Assembly (NCBI RefSeq): GCF_024397915.1 | Contig: NZ_CP073347.1 | Span: 2,046,001 to 2,110,000, forward strand | Source of the DNA: Marinobacterium rhizophilum | Lineage (GTDB): Bacteria; Pseudomonadota; Gammaproteobacteria; Pseudomonadales; Balneatricaceae | Direction of reading: 5' to 3' | DNA length: 64,000 nucleotides | In this document: positions 8,955 to 17,674 of the stretch, piece by piece | Position numbering within the stretch: position 1 is the first letter of the stretch | How the letters are laid out: the number at the start of each line of letters is the position of its first letter | Notes under the pieces: model-generated | What the model was told of the DNA's origin: nothing | The model's input: the letters and a program-made list of their open reading frames with translations, nothing else | Database searches by the model: none | Made by a program: the position numbers and the translations under genes

Positions 8955-9155
8955 TCAGCTGCCCTCATCCAGTACACAGAAGGACAGGCAGGTGCTGAAC
9001 AGTGCGACTGCCAGCATCAGCGGCGGCTGTGCCAGCCACAGCATCAACATACCCGACAGTATCCAGATATTGCGTACCAGCCCCAGGCGGGAGCGCACCT
9101 TCCACTCGACCAACCCAAGCCAGCGCAGTACAAATCCGAACAGTCCGGGAAACAT
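8955..9155 (-). CDS. Small membrane protein, 66 residues
   Basis: Starts at ATG 9155, chosen because GGAGGTG sits just upstream. The sequence has two hydrophobic stretches, a short one around FPGLFGFVLRWLGLV and a long one around ILSGMLMLWLAQPPLMLAV, separated by a basic segment (KVRSRLGLVRN), so it is probably an inner-membrane protein with the basic loop in the cytoplasm. No known family recognised. It stands alone between htpX and the NAD-kinase-like gene. Confidence 0.7.
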   Translation of the reverse strand: MFPGLFGFVLRWLGLVEWKVRSRLGLVRNIWILSGMLMLWLAQPPLMLAVALFSTCLSFCVLDEGS

Positions 9156-9251
9156 GGGCACCTCCAGGGTCGCAGAACCCGGCTTGCCGCTGCACCACAC
9201 TCAGCCTGCCCGACAAGCACCGGTAATCGTCCCTTCAGGTTAGAAGCCTGC

Positions 9252-10364
9252 TCAACAATCCGCCACCCGATAGAGCACCGCATCGTGATAGCCGGTGGTA
9301 ATGCGCATGAGCCCTGCAAAGCTGCGATCCAGCGCAGGCTCACCGCTGTCAACGATCAGGGGCCGCCCATCCAGCGCCTTTAGCTTGGTTTTGGACGCCA
9401 GCAAATGGATGCCATCGCGACCAATGCGACGCAGCAACGCCGGGCTCAGTTGCTGGTTACCACGACCGATAATGTGCCCCTGGCCGCCAATCACCGTAAT
9501 AATCAGCCGGCTTTCGTGCCCCTGCGTCAGCGCCAGCAGCTGATCGGCAGTGCAATCGCTGGCGATCAAGGCGCCATCCTCTACCACATCGACCCCCAGC
9601 AGGGTATTGGCCAGGCCAAGTTCATCCATAACCGCCTTGACCGTGGTACCCGAACCCATCACATAGCGCACCCCCGGCAGCATGGCTTCGACCATGTCGG
9701 CCGCGATGTCCGCCAGCACCAGCTCCTCGACCTCGCGCGCACCATTTTTCACGTGCTGCAGGTAACGGTGTTCCTGCGGAACCAGCAACTCGCCGTAATA
9801 CCTGGCGCGTACCTGCCCCTGGCGAAACGCCTCTTCATCGATATCCCGGACTTCCTGGTCCGCCAGGGTCACCAGCTCGCCACGTACCAGCATGGCGACT
9901 ATTTCCCCGGCGGCCCGCGGGGTAACCGCGTAAACACCGGAATGAATCTTTACACCGGCGGGCACCCCGAGTACCGGTACCCTGTCCGACAGAACATGAC
10001 AGATATTGCGTGCCGTGCCGTCCCCGCCCGCAAACAGGATCAGGTCGACCCCCGCGGCGGCCAACTCCAGCGCCGCACGCTCGGTATCCTCAGGTCCGGT
10101 GTGCCCCGGCTCGATCTGCCCCATGACCCGAGGCTCAAAGCCTGCCTGGCGCGCCACATCGGCACCCATTTCTGCCGGCCAGGTCAACAGCTCGACATCC
10201 AGCCCCTGCAAGGGCAACAGCGCCTGCAGCGCGCGCTCGCCGGCACGCGGCCTGGCACCCAGCTGCAGCGCCAGGCGCGCGGTTTCCGCGCCATCACTGC
10301 CCTTGAGCGCCACGCTGCCGCCAAGGCCCGCCAGTGGGTTTATGATCAGTCCAAGTCGAAACAT
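9252..10364 (-). CDS. ATP-NAD kinase family protein (COG3199-like)
   Basis: The protein has 370 residues. It begins with LGLIINPLAGLGG and contains FAGGDGTARNI, the GGDG motif of the NAD-kinase/diacylglycerol-kinase superfamily, followed by VLGVPAGVKIHSGVYA. It is longer than classical NadK (about 290) and matches the stand-alone COG3199 group found in many gammaproteobacteria, whose substrate is not settled. The gene is the last on the minus strand before the MITE at 10401-10569, so the MITE separates it from the upstream PilZ gene. Confidence 0.85.
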   Translation of the reverse strand: MFRLGLIINPLAGLGGSVALKGSDGAETARLALQLGARPRAGERALQALLPLQGLDVELLTWPAEMGADVARQAGFEPRVMGQIEPGHTGPEDTERAALELAAAGVDLILFAGGDGTARNICHVLSDRVPVLGVPAGVKIHSGVYAVTPRAAGEIVAMLVRGELVTLADQEVRDIDEEAFRQGQVRARYYGELLVPQEHRYLQHVKNGAREVEELVLADIAADMVEAMLPGVRYVMGSGTTVKAVMDELGLANTLLGVDVVEDGALIASDCTADQLLALTQGHESRLIITVIGGQGHIIGRGNQQLSPALLRRIGRDGIHLLASKTKLKALDGRPLIVDSGEPALDRSFAGLMRITTGYHDAVLYRVADC

Positions 10365-10400
10365 CCGGTCTCCTGCCGTTGGTACACTAAAAGATAAGGG

Positions 10401-10569
10401 CTAGCAGCCTGTCGGACTTGGCCGATCGTAGCGAGGGACAGCCCGTTTTGAGGAAGTTTTTGGGCTCTTTTGAGACGAATAGTGGTTCTATTCAACAAAA
10501 AAGAGCACGAAAAATGACCAAAATCGGCTTTCCCGCAGTAGATCAGTGGTAAGTCCGACAGGCTGCTAG
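10401..10569. mobile_element. MITE-like element with perfect 19-bp terminal inverted repeats
   Basis: The first 19 bases (10401-10419, beginning CTAGCAGCCTG) are the exact reverse complement of the last 19 (10551-10569). The interior holds nested inverted repeats, including GAATAG and CTATTC at 10477-10493 flanked by GCTCTTTT and AAAAGAGC arms, so the whole 169 bases can fold on itself. It has no transposase. Both ends carry CTAG, which could be a duplicated target or part of the repeat. I recall near-identical short elements in other Pseudomonas-like genomes, but cannot confirm that here. The right end provides the stop codon of the PilZ gene. Confidence 0.85.
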
Positions 10570-11267
10570 AGCACAGCCTCGATATAACCGGTCTCCAGCA
10601 GCATCTGCTGATAGACAAAGCCGGCCAGCATCACCCGGCTGTCTTCTTCGAGCTCCAGGAACTCCAGCCCAAAACGAAACCCGCTCGCCAGTGATTGCTG
10701 ATTCCTGATCAGGGCCGGCATCAACAGAACCTGATCAATGCCCGCCAGCTGAATACGCAGGGTCACGAACAGCCGGTCGCCGGGCACGCCCACCGGATGC
10801 AGGGTTTCCACACAGGCTCCCTGCAAGCTGATATCGCTACAGAGCGCAGCACAGGGCAGACCGGACTGCACCCCAGGGCCATCATCCTGCGTATCCAGCG
10901 CCACCTTCAGCCGCACGGGCACGCGGGTATGGCTGCGAATCAGGCGTACTTCAACGCTCCCGGGATACTCCAGATGCCAGTAGGCAAAAGGCTGCGGCTG
11001 TACCCGCAACAGCCGGCTGCTAAAAGCGCAGATACGATTACCCGCCATCAGCCGCACCGTAACCACCGAACCTACACTGACGCTGGCGGCCAGTGCCCCG
11101 GCGCGCGGGGCACTGATCAGAACACTGCCATCGACCTTGTAGCCGATGAGCTCCGACACAAAGCGGCTGCGCGGCACGCGGCTTTCGACCCGCAGGCGCT
11201 CACCCGGCAAGGGCCGCAGCTGCGCCAGATCAAGGGGTTCGGCAGTCTGTTCCAGTGACTTCAGCAT
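10566..11267 (-). CDS. PilZ-domain protein, YcgR/flagellar-brake-like; 3' end in a MITE
   Basis: The protein has 233 residues. An N-terminal YcgR-like beta domain (about 20-105) is followed by a PilZ domain with both c-di-GMP-binding signatures intact: RxxxR (R111-R115, RSHTR) and DxSxxG (DISLQG, D145-G150). Such proteins bind c-di-GMP and slow flagellar rotation or control other surface functions. The TAG stop lies inside the terminal repeat of the MITE at 10401-10569, so the C-terminus may have been changed by the insertion. Its ATG is in a gap of 42 bases after pdxB. Confidence 0.88.
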   Translation of the reverse strand: MLKSLEQTAEPLDLAQLRPLPGERLRVESRVPRSRFVSELIGYKVDGSVLISAPRAGALAASVSVGSVVTVRLMAGNRICAFSSRLLRVQPQPFAYWHLEYPGSVEVRLIRSHTRVPVRLKVALDTQDDGPGVQSGLPCAALCSDISLQGACVETLHPVGVPGDRLFVTLRIQLAGIDQVLLMPALIRNQQSLASGFRFGLEFLELEEDSRVMLAGFVYQQMLLETGYIEAVL

Positions 11268-11309
11268 TCAGGTTCCGGCGTTGTCATGACGCATTAAAAA
11301 CGCGACAGC

Positions 11310-12473
11310 TTACGACAATTCCACTCTGAAGCCGAGCGCCCCAAGCTCCTCCGCCAGAGACGGTTCAAGATGGCCAGCAACCGCCAGGGTATCGAACTCG
11401 CGCCGCACCGGGTATTCCTTGCGCAGCCGGTCGAACGCGTGACCGCGCTCGGCGGGTGCCACACCCAGGGTTGCCCGCAACGCCCGGTCATCCCGGTACG
11501 GGTCATACAGCAGACGCATCAGCTCCAGCGCGGTCAGGCCGGCGCCTGCCTCAACCCGAGCCACCGAGGGCGCGGGCAGAAACGCCTGCAGGGGAGCAGG
11601 CTCCGACAACCCCAGGTGCCGGCACAGCGCCTGGTACAACATATGGGTACCGCGAATTTTCCCATCCAGTGTGTAGCCAGCGATATGGGGTGAACCCATA
11701 CGTACCAGGGGTAGCAGCGCCGGGTCGACCAGGGGCTCGTGCTCCCAGACATCCAGCACCAGCGTCAGGTCCGGTCGCGCCCGCGCAATTTCCAGCAAGG
11801 CCGCACCATCAATGGCGGCCCCGCGCCCGGCATTCAGCACGATCGCCCCCCGGCGCAGGCGAGCCAGCTCAGGGACACCCAGCAAATGCTGCGTAGGATG
11901 GGGCCCGCCACAGACCAGTGGCGTATGCAGGCAAAGGATATCAGCCTCATCCAGCAGGGTATCCAGACTCACAAAGGACTCTGCCGTGGCGTTCTCGCGC
12001 TGCTTGGCCTGGCGTGGCGGGTCGTTCAGCAACAAGCGCACGCCCAGCCGCTGCAGACGGCGCTGCAGGCGGGAGCCGACATTACCGACCCCGACAATAC
12101 CGACGGTTCTGTCCCGCAACGCAAAGCCCTGCTCGGCGGCGAGGTTGTACAGCACCGTGAGCACATACTCCACCACCGCATCGGCATTGCAGCCCGGCGC
12201 ACTGCTAAAGGCAATACCCTGCTCCTGCAGGTACACCTGATCGACATGGTCCGTTCCTATGGTGGCGGTGCCGACAAAGCGCACCGGCGTACCCGCCAGC
12301 AGCGCCCGGTCCACCCGGGTAATCGAGCGCACCAGCAACACATCGGCCCCGGCCAGATCAGCCGCCGTCATGCTGCGTCCCGCCAGGGTTCGGATGGTAC
12401 CAAGAGGCCCCAACAGCGCCTGTAGTGCCGGAATGTTTTCGTCGGCAATGATATTCAGATGACTGGACTTCAA
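11310..12473 (-). CDS. pdxB: 4-phosphoerythronate dehydrogenase PdxB
   Basis: The protein has 387 residues, close to the usual 380. NAD-binding loop GVGNVG at 128-133. Catalytic arginine in NAGRGA (R217), glutamate in WEHEP (residues 243-247) and histidine in SPHIAGYTLDGK (H263) are all present, followed by a C-terminal dimerisation domain (about 290-387). It oxidises 4-phosphoerythronate in the DXP-dependent pyridoxal-phosphate pathway in the cytoplasm. It heads a minus-strand group with the PilZ gene; no terminator is visible between them. Confidence 0.96.
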   Translation of the reverse strand: MKSSHLNIIADENIPALQALLGPLGTIRTLAGRSMTAADLAGADVLLVRSITRVDRALLAGTPVRFVGTATIGTDHVDQVYLQEQGIAFSSAPGCNADAVVEYVLTVLYNLAAEQGFALRDRTVGIVGVGNVGSRLQRRLQRLGVRLLLNDPPRQAKQRENATAESFVSLDTLLDEADILCLHTPLVCGGPHPTQHLLGVPELARLRRGAIVLNAGRGAAIDGAALLEIARARPDLTLVLDVWEHEPLVDPALLPLVRMGSPHIAGYTLDGKIRGTHMLYQALCRHLGLSEPAPLQAFLPAPSVARVEAGAGLTALELMRLLYDPYRDDRALRATLGVAPAERGHAFDRLRKEYPVRREFDTLAVAGHLEPSLAEELGALGFRVELS

Positions 12474-12638
12474 TCTGTACTCCGGATCTTTACAAATGCC
12501 ATGGTTTCGGGCTCAATGCGCCGTTACACTCGATGTCCTTGCATCGGGATCTGGCGCGACACGCCCTGAGTCTGTCGCATAAACGGGTATGCATTCACTG
12601 CAACATTTTCCCCCCGATCGAGTTACGGTAAAAGCCCC

Positions 12639-12890
12639 TTGATAGTACGCTGGCAAAAAGAGCAGGAATACTTCATCGTTCGCCTGTATCAGGACCTTGT
12701 CGGTGACTGGATTCTGAGCCAGAGCTGGGGAGACCGGGCCGCGAACGAAGCCACTGTGACACATACCGTACTGCACTCCTACAAGGAAGCCCGACGCCTG
12801 CTCAGCAACATCGCCCGTCAGCAGCGCAAGCTGGGCTACCGCCACACGGGCATGAGCGAAGAACAGCTGGGGTTCGATTTCAGCCACTAG
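12639..12890 (+). CDS. Small WGR-like domain protein
   Basis: The protein has 83 residues from a TTG start; no ATG occurs at a sensible place upstream. Tryptophans and the pattern YFIVRLYQDLVGDWILSQSWGDR match the first strands of the WGR domain, though the G-R of the signature is G-D here. WGR domains are found in PARPs and in small bacterial proteins of unknown role. A KEARRLLSNIARQQRKLGY helix follows. The assignment is by motif only; it could be another small beta-alpha fold. Confidence 0.65.
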   Translation: MIVRWQKEQEYFIVRLYQDLVGDWILSQSWGDRAANEATVTHTVLHSYKEARRLLSNIARQQRKLGYRHTGMSEEQLGFDFSH

Positions 12891-12967
12891 CCGCCGAACC
12901 TGCGCAACCGCCCGCAGCAACCGCCCGCGCCACTACAGCAACTCACCGCAACACCCGAATCCCGTGC

Positions 12968-13122
12968 AAAAAAAAGCCGACCCCTGGGAGCCGGCATTCA
13001 CGACCTGCGTGATAAGAGCCTTGAACATTAAGCATGTGGCAAAGACGCGCCGCCAAAGGCGAGTCCTGCCGGGCCGACAGCCCACCGGATGACTCCGGTA
13101 GCGGACGGGAATTTGTGAACCA
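12968..13122 (-). ncRNA. Candidate Fur-regulated small RNA
   Basis: On the minus strand a promoter-like pair (TTGCAA at 13156-13151 and TATCGT 17 bases later) overlaps a Fur-box-like sequence (13126-13157). About 155 bases downstream lies a terminator: GCCGGC and GTCGGC around 12976-12995 followed by eight T (12975-12968). Between them are further stems: ACCGGA/TCCGGT near 13085-13100, CTGTC/GGCAG and CGCC/GGCG. No convincing protein is encoded. This is the layout of RyhB/PrrF-like RNAs, but no sequence match to either is evident to me; the call rests on structure. Confidence 0.45.
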
Positions 13123-13125
13123 GGC

Positions 13126-13157
13126 AAACGATAATCTAAACGATAATGATTTGCAAC
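13126..13157 (-). promoter_or_regulatory. Fur-box-like operator/promoter
   Basis: The minus strand reads AAATCATTATCG followed by TTTAGATTATCG. The plus strand shows GATAATGAT, nine bases identical to the first half of the Fur consensus, and a second GATAAT eleven bases before it. The second half of the classic palindrome is poor, so binding is plausible rather than certain. It would control the candidate RNA at 12968-13122. Confidence 0.4.
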
Positions 13158-13345
13158 AACTGAAATTCAACGATAGCTGCCGCCCCATACACGGATGGAA
13201 TTTTGTACAGCGGGACTTTTGTCACCCGTTGGACTTTTTCTGACCGCCCAGTTGCTCTACAATCACGACACATTGCCGGGGCCAGCCCCACAGCTATTCG
13301 TCCATCGCGCCCGAGAGGCGCGTTATTTTTTTGGAGGCCTGATCG

Positions 13346-14170
13346 TTGACACCCAGTGGCAAGATCAAACTGCAGGGCTTTAACAACCTCACTAAAAGCC
13401 TGAGCTTCTGTATCTACGATATCTGCTACACCCGGACTCCGGAACAGAAGGCAGAATACATCGAGTACATTGATGAGCAATACAACGCGGATCGTCTGAC
13501 CGAGATTCTGACCGAGGTGTGCGACATCATCGGCGCCAACGTGCTGAATGTCGCCCGCCAGGACTACGAGCCCCAGGGCGCCAGCGTCACGATTCTGGTA
13601 TCCGAGGAACCCCTGAAGGATTCCCTCATGGTCGACACCTCGGAAAAACCGGGCCCCCTGCAGCCGGATTCCGTCGTCGCTCACCTCGACAAGAGCCACA
13701 TCTGCGTACATACCTACCCGGAGAGTCATCCGGACAATGGTATCTGTACGTTCCGTGCCGACATTGAGGTCTCGACCTGTGGTGTTATTTCACCCCTGAA
13801 GGCGCTGAACTACCTGATTCACAAGCTCGAGTCGGATATCGTCACGATCGATTATCGCGTGCGCGGCTTCACCCGCGACGTGCACGGTATCAAGCACTAT
13901 ATCGACCATGATATTCATTCGATCCAGAATTTCATGAGCGACGATATCCGCGATCTTTACCAGATGGTGGACGTGAATGTTTATCAGGAAAACATCTTCC
14001 ATACCAAGATGATGCTGAACGACTTCGACCTCAACCAGTACCTGTTTGGCACCACCACCCAGGGCATGAGCGAAGAAGAAATCAACAGCATTACCGACAA
14101 CCTGTTTCGCGAGATGCGGGAAATATTCTACGCGCGCAACCTGCCGGAAATGCCGTTCAGCCAGGGCTAA
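13346..14170 (+). CDS. speD: S-adenosylmethionine decarboxylase proenzyme SpeD
   Basis: The protein has 274 residues, E. coli type. The start is TTG 13346, eight bases after GGAGG. The self-cleavage site is between K116 and S117 in LDKSHICVH, where the serine becomes the pyruvoyl group; the region TYPESHPDNGICTFRADI and the VSTCGVISPLKALNYL segment are strongly conserved. It supplies decarboxylated AdoMet for spermidine synthesis in the cytoplasm. No spermidine synthase gene (speE) is adjacent. The gene is alone on the plus strand and ends at a long terminator hairpin. Confidence 0.97.
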   Translation: MTPSGKIKLQGFNNLTKSLSFCIYDICYTRTPEQKAEYIEYIDEQYNADRLTEILTEVCDIIGANVLNVARQDYEPQGASVTILVSEEPLKDSLMVDTSEKPGPLQPDSVVAHLDKSHICVHTYPESHPDNGICTFRADIEVSTCGVISPLKALNYLIHKLESDIVTIDYRVRGFTRDVHGIKHYIDHDIHSIQNFMSDDIRDLYQMVDVNVYQENIFHTKMMLNDFDLNQYLFGTTTQGMSEEEINSITDNLFREMREIFYARNLPEMPFSQG

Positions 14171-14178
14171 GACCTGCA

Positions 14179-14212
14179 GAAACAGAAGCAGGACCCCACC
14201 TGCTTCTGTTTC
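14179..14212. terminator. Terminator hairpin between convergent speD and dgkA
   Basis: A perfect 14-base stem (GAAACAGAAGCAGG and its complement) with a six-base loop lies between the convergent stops at 14170 and 14216. T-tracts are short on both strands, so termination may be modest in each direction. Confidence 0.75.
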
Positions 14213-14215
14213 GTT

Positions 14216-14596
14216 TCACATGGATGCCTGCGCGTTGTCCCAGATAATGCCGCCCCAGATCAGCACCAGCATCAGCAGGGTAAAGAATACGCCCGCCGAC
14301 CCCAGGTCCTTGGCCCGCCCGGCCAGTTCGTGCATCTCGAGCCCGGCACGATCCACCACCGCCTCTATCGCGCTGTTAAAAACCTCCGCCATCAGCACCA
14401 GCAGGCAACTGGCGATCAGCAGCCCAAGCTGCATCCCTGTCTGCGCCACCCAGAACGACAACGGGACCAGTACCAGCGCCCCGAAAACTTCGTAACGAAA
14501 CGCCGGCTCATGGCTATAGGCCGCGCGAATTCCCTTCATCGAGTAGCAGGTTGCGTAGTAAAAACGCGCCAGTCCTGTCACCTTCTCGTTGGGCAT
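14216..14596 (-). CDS. dgkA: Diacylglycerol kinase DgkA
   Basis: The protein has 126 residues. The start ATG 14596 has GGAGAGG just upstream; a longer frame to 14659 would overlap the upstream gene. Three membrane helices and the family signature around EVFNSAIEAVVDRAG are present. It phosphorylates diacylglycerol to phosphatidic acid in the inner membrane. The gene follows the phosphoethanolamine transferase gene by 13 bases. Phosphoethanolamine transfer from phosphatidylethanolamine releases diacylglycerol, so the pair forms a natural donor-recycling unit, as known for some eptA/mcr-dgkA pairs. Confidence 0.96.
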   Translation of the reverse strand: MPNEKVTGLARFYYATCYSMKGIRAAYSHEPAFRYEVFGALVLVPLSFWVAQTGMQLGLLIASCLLVLMAEVFNSAIEAVVDRAGLEMHELAGRAKDLGSAGVFFTLLMLVLIWGGIIWDNAQASM

Positions 14597-14609
14597 ATCC
14601 CTCTCCAGA

Positions 14610-16382
14610 CTAGTTAAGTCGCGGCTCGAACAAGCCCCTGTACTTCGAATCCAGCTCATCGTAACGAATCAGTGTTTCACCATCACTTAGTTTCACACTG
14701 CCGCGCTTGAAATCGATGTCATAGATCGACTGGTCCGGAAACACCAGCGCAGCCCGGGGATCGTTGTGCAGCGTAATCATGTAGGCTGTGACGATCCGCA
14801 TGCGCTCTGGATCAATCGGGTGCAGCAGACTGACGCCCCCCAGCTCGGTGACAGGCTCGACCCCCATCAATTCCAGCGCGCTCGGCACGATATCCGCCGC
14901 ACTGACCGGCGCATCCAGCGCCGCCTTCACGGCACCGACCTGGCCCAGCGGCGGAAACACCAGCAGCGGATTACGGATCACTTCCGGGATAAAGTCGGCA
15001 TGGAAGCGACTGCCCTGGTCACTGACATGTTCGCCGTGGTCACTGGCATAAAACACCCAGGTATTGGGGTCGATACGCCGCGCCTCCTCCACCAGCCGCG
15101 ACAGATACATATCGGCATAGCGCACCGTATTGTCATAGGCATTCACACTGTTGGGGCCACCTTCCGGCAAGTAAATCTTGTAAGCCTGGGGTACCTGGTC
15201 GCTGAAGGGTGTGTGGCTGCCACTCATCTGGGTCACCAGCATAAAGGGCTCCTCCTGCTCGGAGACACGCTCCATGTAGGGCAGAATGCCCCGCTCCAGT
15301 ACCTGCAGATCATCGGCTCCCACGGAAACCGATACGTCAGCACTGAAATTCACGCCCTGTTCGTAGTGATCCAGGTCCCCATCCACGAACAGCTCATCCA
15401 GATTGCGCCACTGGAAGTCCTGCGCGCTAATCAATGCCGTCTGGTAGCCTCCGCTCTTGGCATAATTGAACAGCGTGGGCACGGTATAGATCACGCCTTT
15501 GGGGTCTATCCCCTGCAGACCGGTCAACATGTAGGGCACGGACGTCAGGGTACGGGGCGACACCCCAACCGCATTTTGCATGGCCAGCATCTCGCCACGC
15601 TCCAGCATGGCCGAGAGCTGCGGCGTTGTGTCACGCGCGTAACCATAGAGCCCCAGGTGATCCCGATTCAGCGATTCGCCGATCACCACCACAATGTTGG
15701 GTACGCCAGCCCTGGCCTCCCTTGACGCCAGCAACGGCTTGGCCGGTTTGTCCAGAGCCTGGGCCTGGACCTCCAGGGCGCTGACCAGACTGCCGAGGTA
15801 GGCCACAGGCGCCATCTGGAAACTCGAGGTTCCGTACCAGTTCAGAGTTATGAGCAAAAACAACGGCACTGCCAATCCCCCGCTGATACAGCGGCGTAAT
15901 ATCGACGGACGGGCATCGAGCGACATCACCAGCGCCAGAATCAGCAGCACGGAAACCGCAACCCGGACCGAATGCCACAGCGATGCGGTCTGCGCGCCCA
16001 ACTGCAACGACAACAAAGGGTCGGCGGCAAAAAAACGAAAATCAAACGCTGTAACGAATTTGCCATAGACACTGAAGTAAGATGCCTGGGCAAAGTAGGC
16101 GGCAACCAGCAGCAGTAACAGCAGGGCCCCGTACAAGGGCCTGCGACGCACCAGGCCGCGCACGCAATACAGCAGCGCCCAGAACGCCAGGGCGCTGAGA
16201 ACAAAGTTCACGACAAAGCGCTTGCCGAAGAGATTCTCCGTCAGCCAGGCCCTGTCACGCACCATAAACAAATCCAGCAGGATCAGGAGCACCCACGCCA
16301 ACAGCAATGTCGTGCGCGGAAACGCCGAACAGACCCGACAAAGCACATGCCAGGGCGATAGAAGGTATTGCGAAACGCACAT
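14610..16382 (-). CDS. Phosphoethanolamine transferase, EptA/sulfatase-fold family
   Basis: The protein has 590 residues. Five membrane helices fill residues 22-185. The periplasmic alkaline-phosphatase-like domain begins with VVVIGESLNRDHLG (metal-binding E235), has the nucleophile threonine in SPRTLTSVP (T278 by alignment with the TxxSxP pattern of EptA) and the second metal motif ASDHGEHVSDQG. It should transfer phosphoethanolamine from phosphatidylethanolamine to lipid A or another envelope acceptor, which in relatives lowers polymyxin binding. The acceptor cannot be inferred. No two-component regulator (PmrAB-like) lies beside it. Confidence 0.88.
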   Translation of the reverse strand: MCVSQYLLSPWHVLCRVCSAFPRTTLLLAWVLLILLDLFMVRDRAWLTENLFGKRFVVNFVLSALAFWALLYCVRGLVRRRPLYGALLLLLLVAAYFAQASYFSVYGKFVTAFDFRFFAADPLLSLQLGAQTASLWHSVRVAVSVLLILALVMSLDARPSILRRCISGGLAVPLFLLITLNWYGTSSFQMAPVAYLGSLVSALEVQAQALDKPAKPLLASREARAGVPNIVVVIGESLNRDHLGLYGYARDTTPQLSAMLERGEMLAMQNAVGVSPRTLTSVPYMLTGLQGIDPKGVIYTVPTLFNYAKSGGYQTALISAQDFQWRNLDELFVDGDLDHYEQGVNFSADVSVSVGADDLQVLERGILPYMERVSEQEEPFMLVTQMSGSHTPFSDQVPQAYKIYLPEGGPNSVNAYDNTVRYADMYLSRLVEEARRIDPNTWVFYASDHGEHVSDQGSRFHADFIPEVIRNPLLVFPPLGQVGAVKAALDAPVSAADIVPSALELMGVEPVTELGGVSLLHPIDPERMRIVTAYMITLHNDPRAALVFPDQSIYDIDFKRGSVKLSDGETLIRYDELDSKYRGLFEPRLN

Positions 16383-16567
16383 AAACGATTGAAACCTGGA
16401 TATTTAAAACTAGGTGATAAAGCACCGGTCGTTGCCAGAAAATCCCTTTCACCGATGCGGACACATGGCTGACCAAAAAACAGCCGCCAATGATAGCGAC
16501 TTTCGATGCGACTGACATCAAATGCGCAGGCATTCGCCAGCTGTCGCCTGAACTTGCCCCTTTGGTA

Positions 16568-16573
16568 TATAAT
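16568..16573 (+). promoter_or_regulatory. -10 element upstream of dusA
   Basis: A perfect TATAAT sits about 53 bases before ATG 16626. No good -35 is seen 16-18 bases upstream. If used, transcription starts near 16580, which excludes the earlier in-frame ATG at 16506 as the dusA start. Confidence 0.45.
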
Positions 16574-16625
16574 CGGGCCCGAGAGAAACACTCTTCGCCG
16601 ATTCCACAAACTTCAGTTGTACAGC

Positions 16626-17648
<1,023 letters not shown>

Positions 17649-17674
17649 TCATTTCTATAAAGGACACACAGAGC

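Noticed and set aside
13030..13120. Riboswitch (c-di-GMP or other) on the plus strand before speD
   Set aside because: Stem order and conserved bases do not match any aptamer I know; the structure is explained better as a minus-strand RNA with its own promoter and terminator.
13229..13263. Possible speD promoter TTGGAC with TACAAT
   Set aside because: The spacing is 23 bases, too long for sigma-70.
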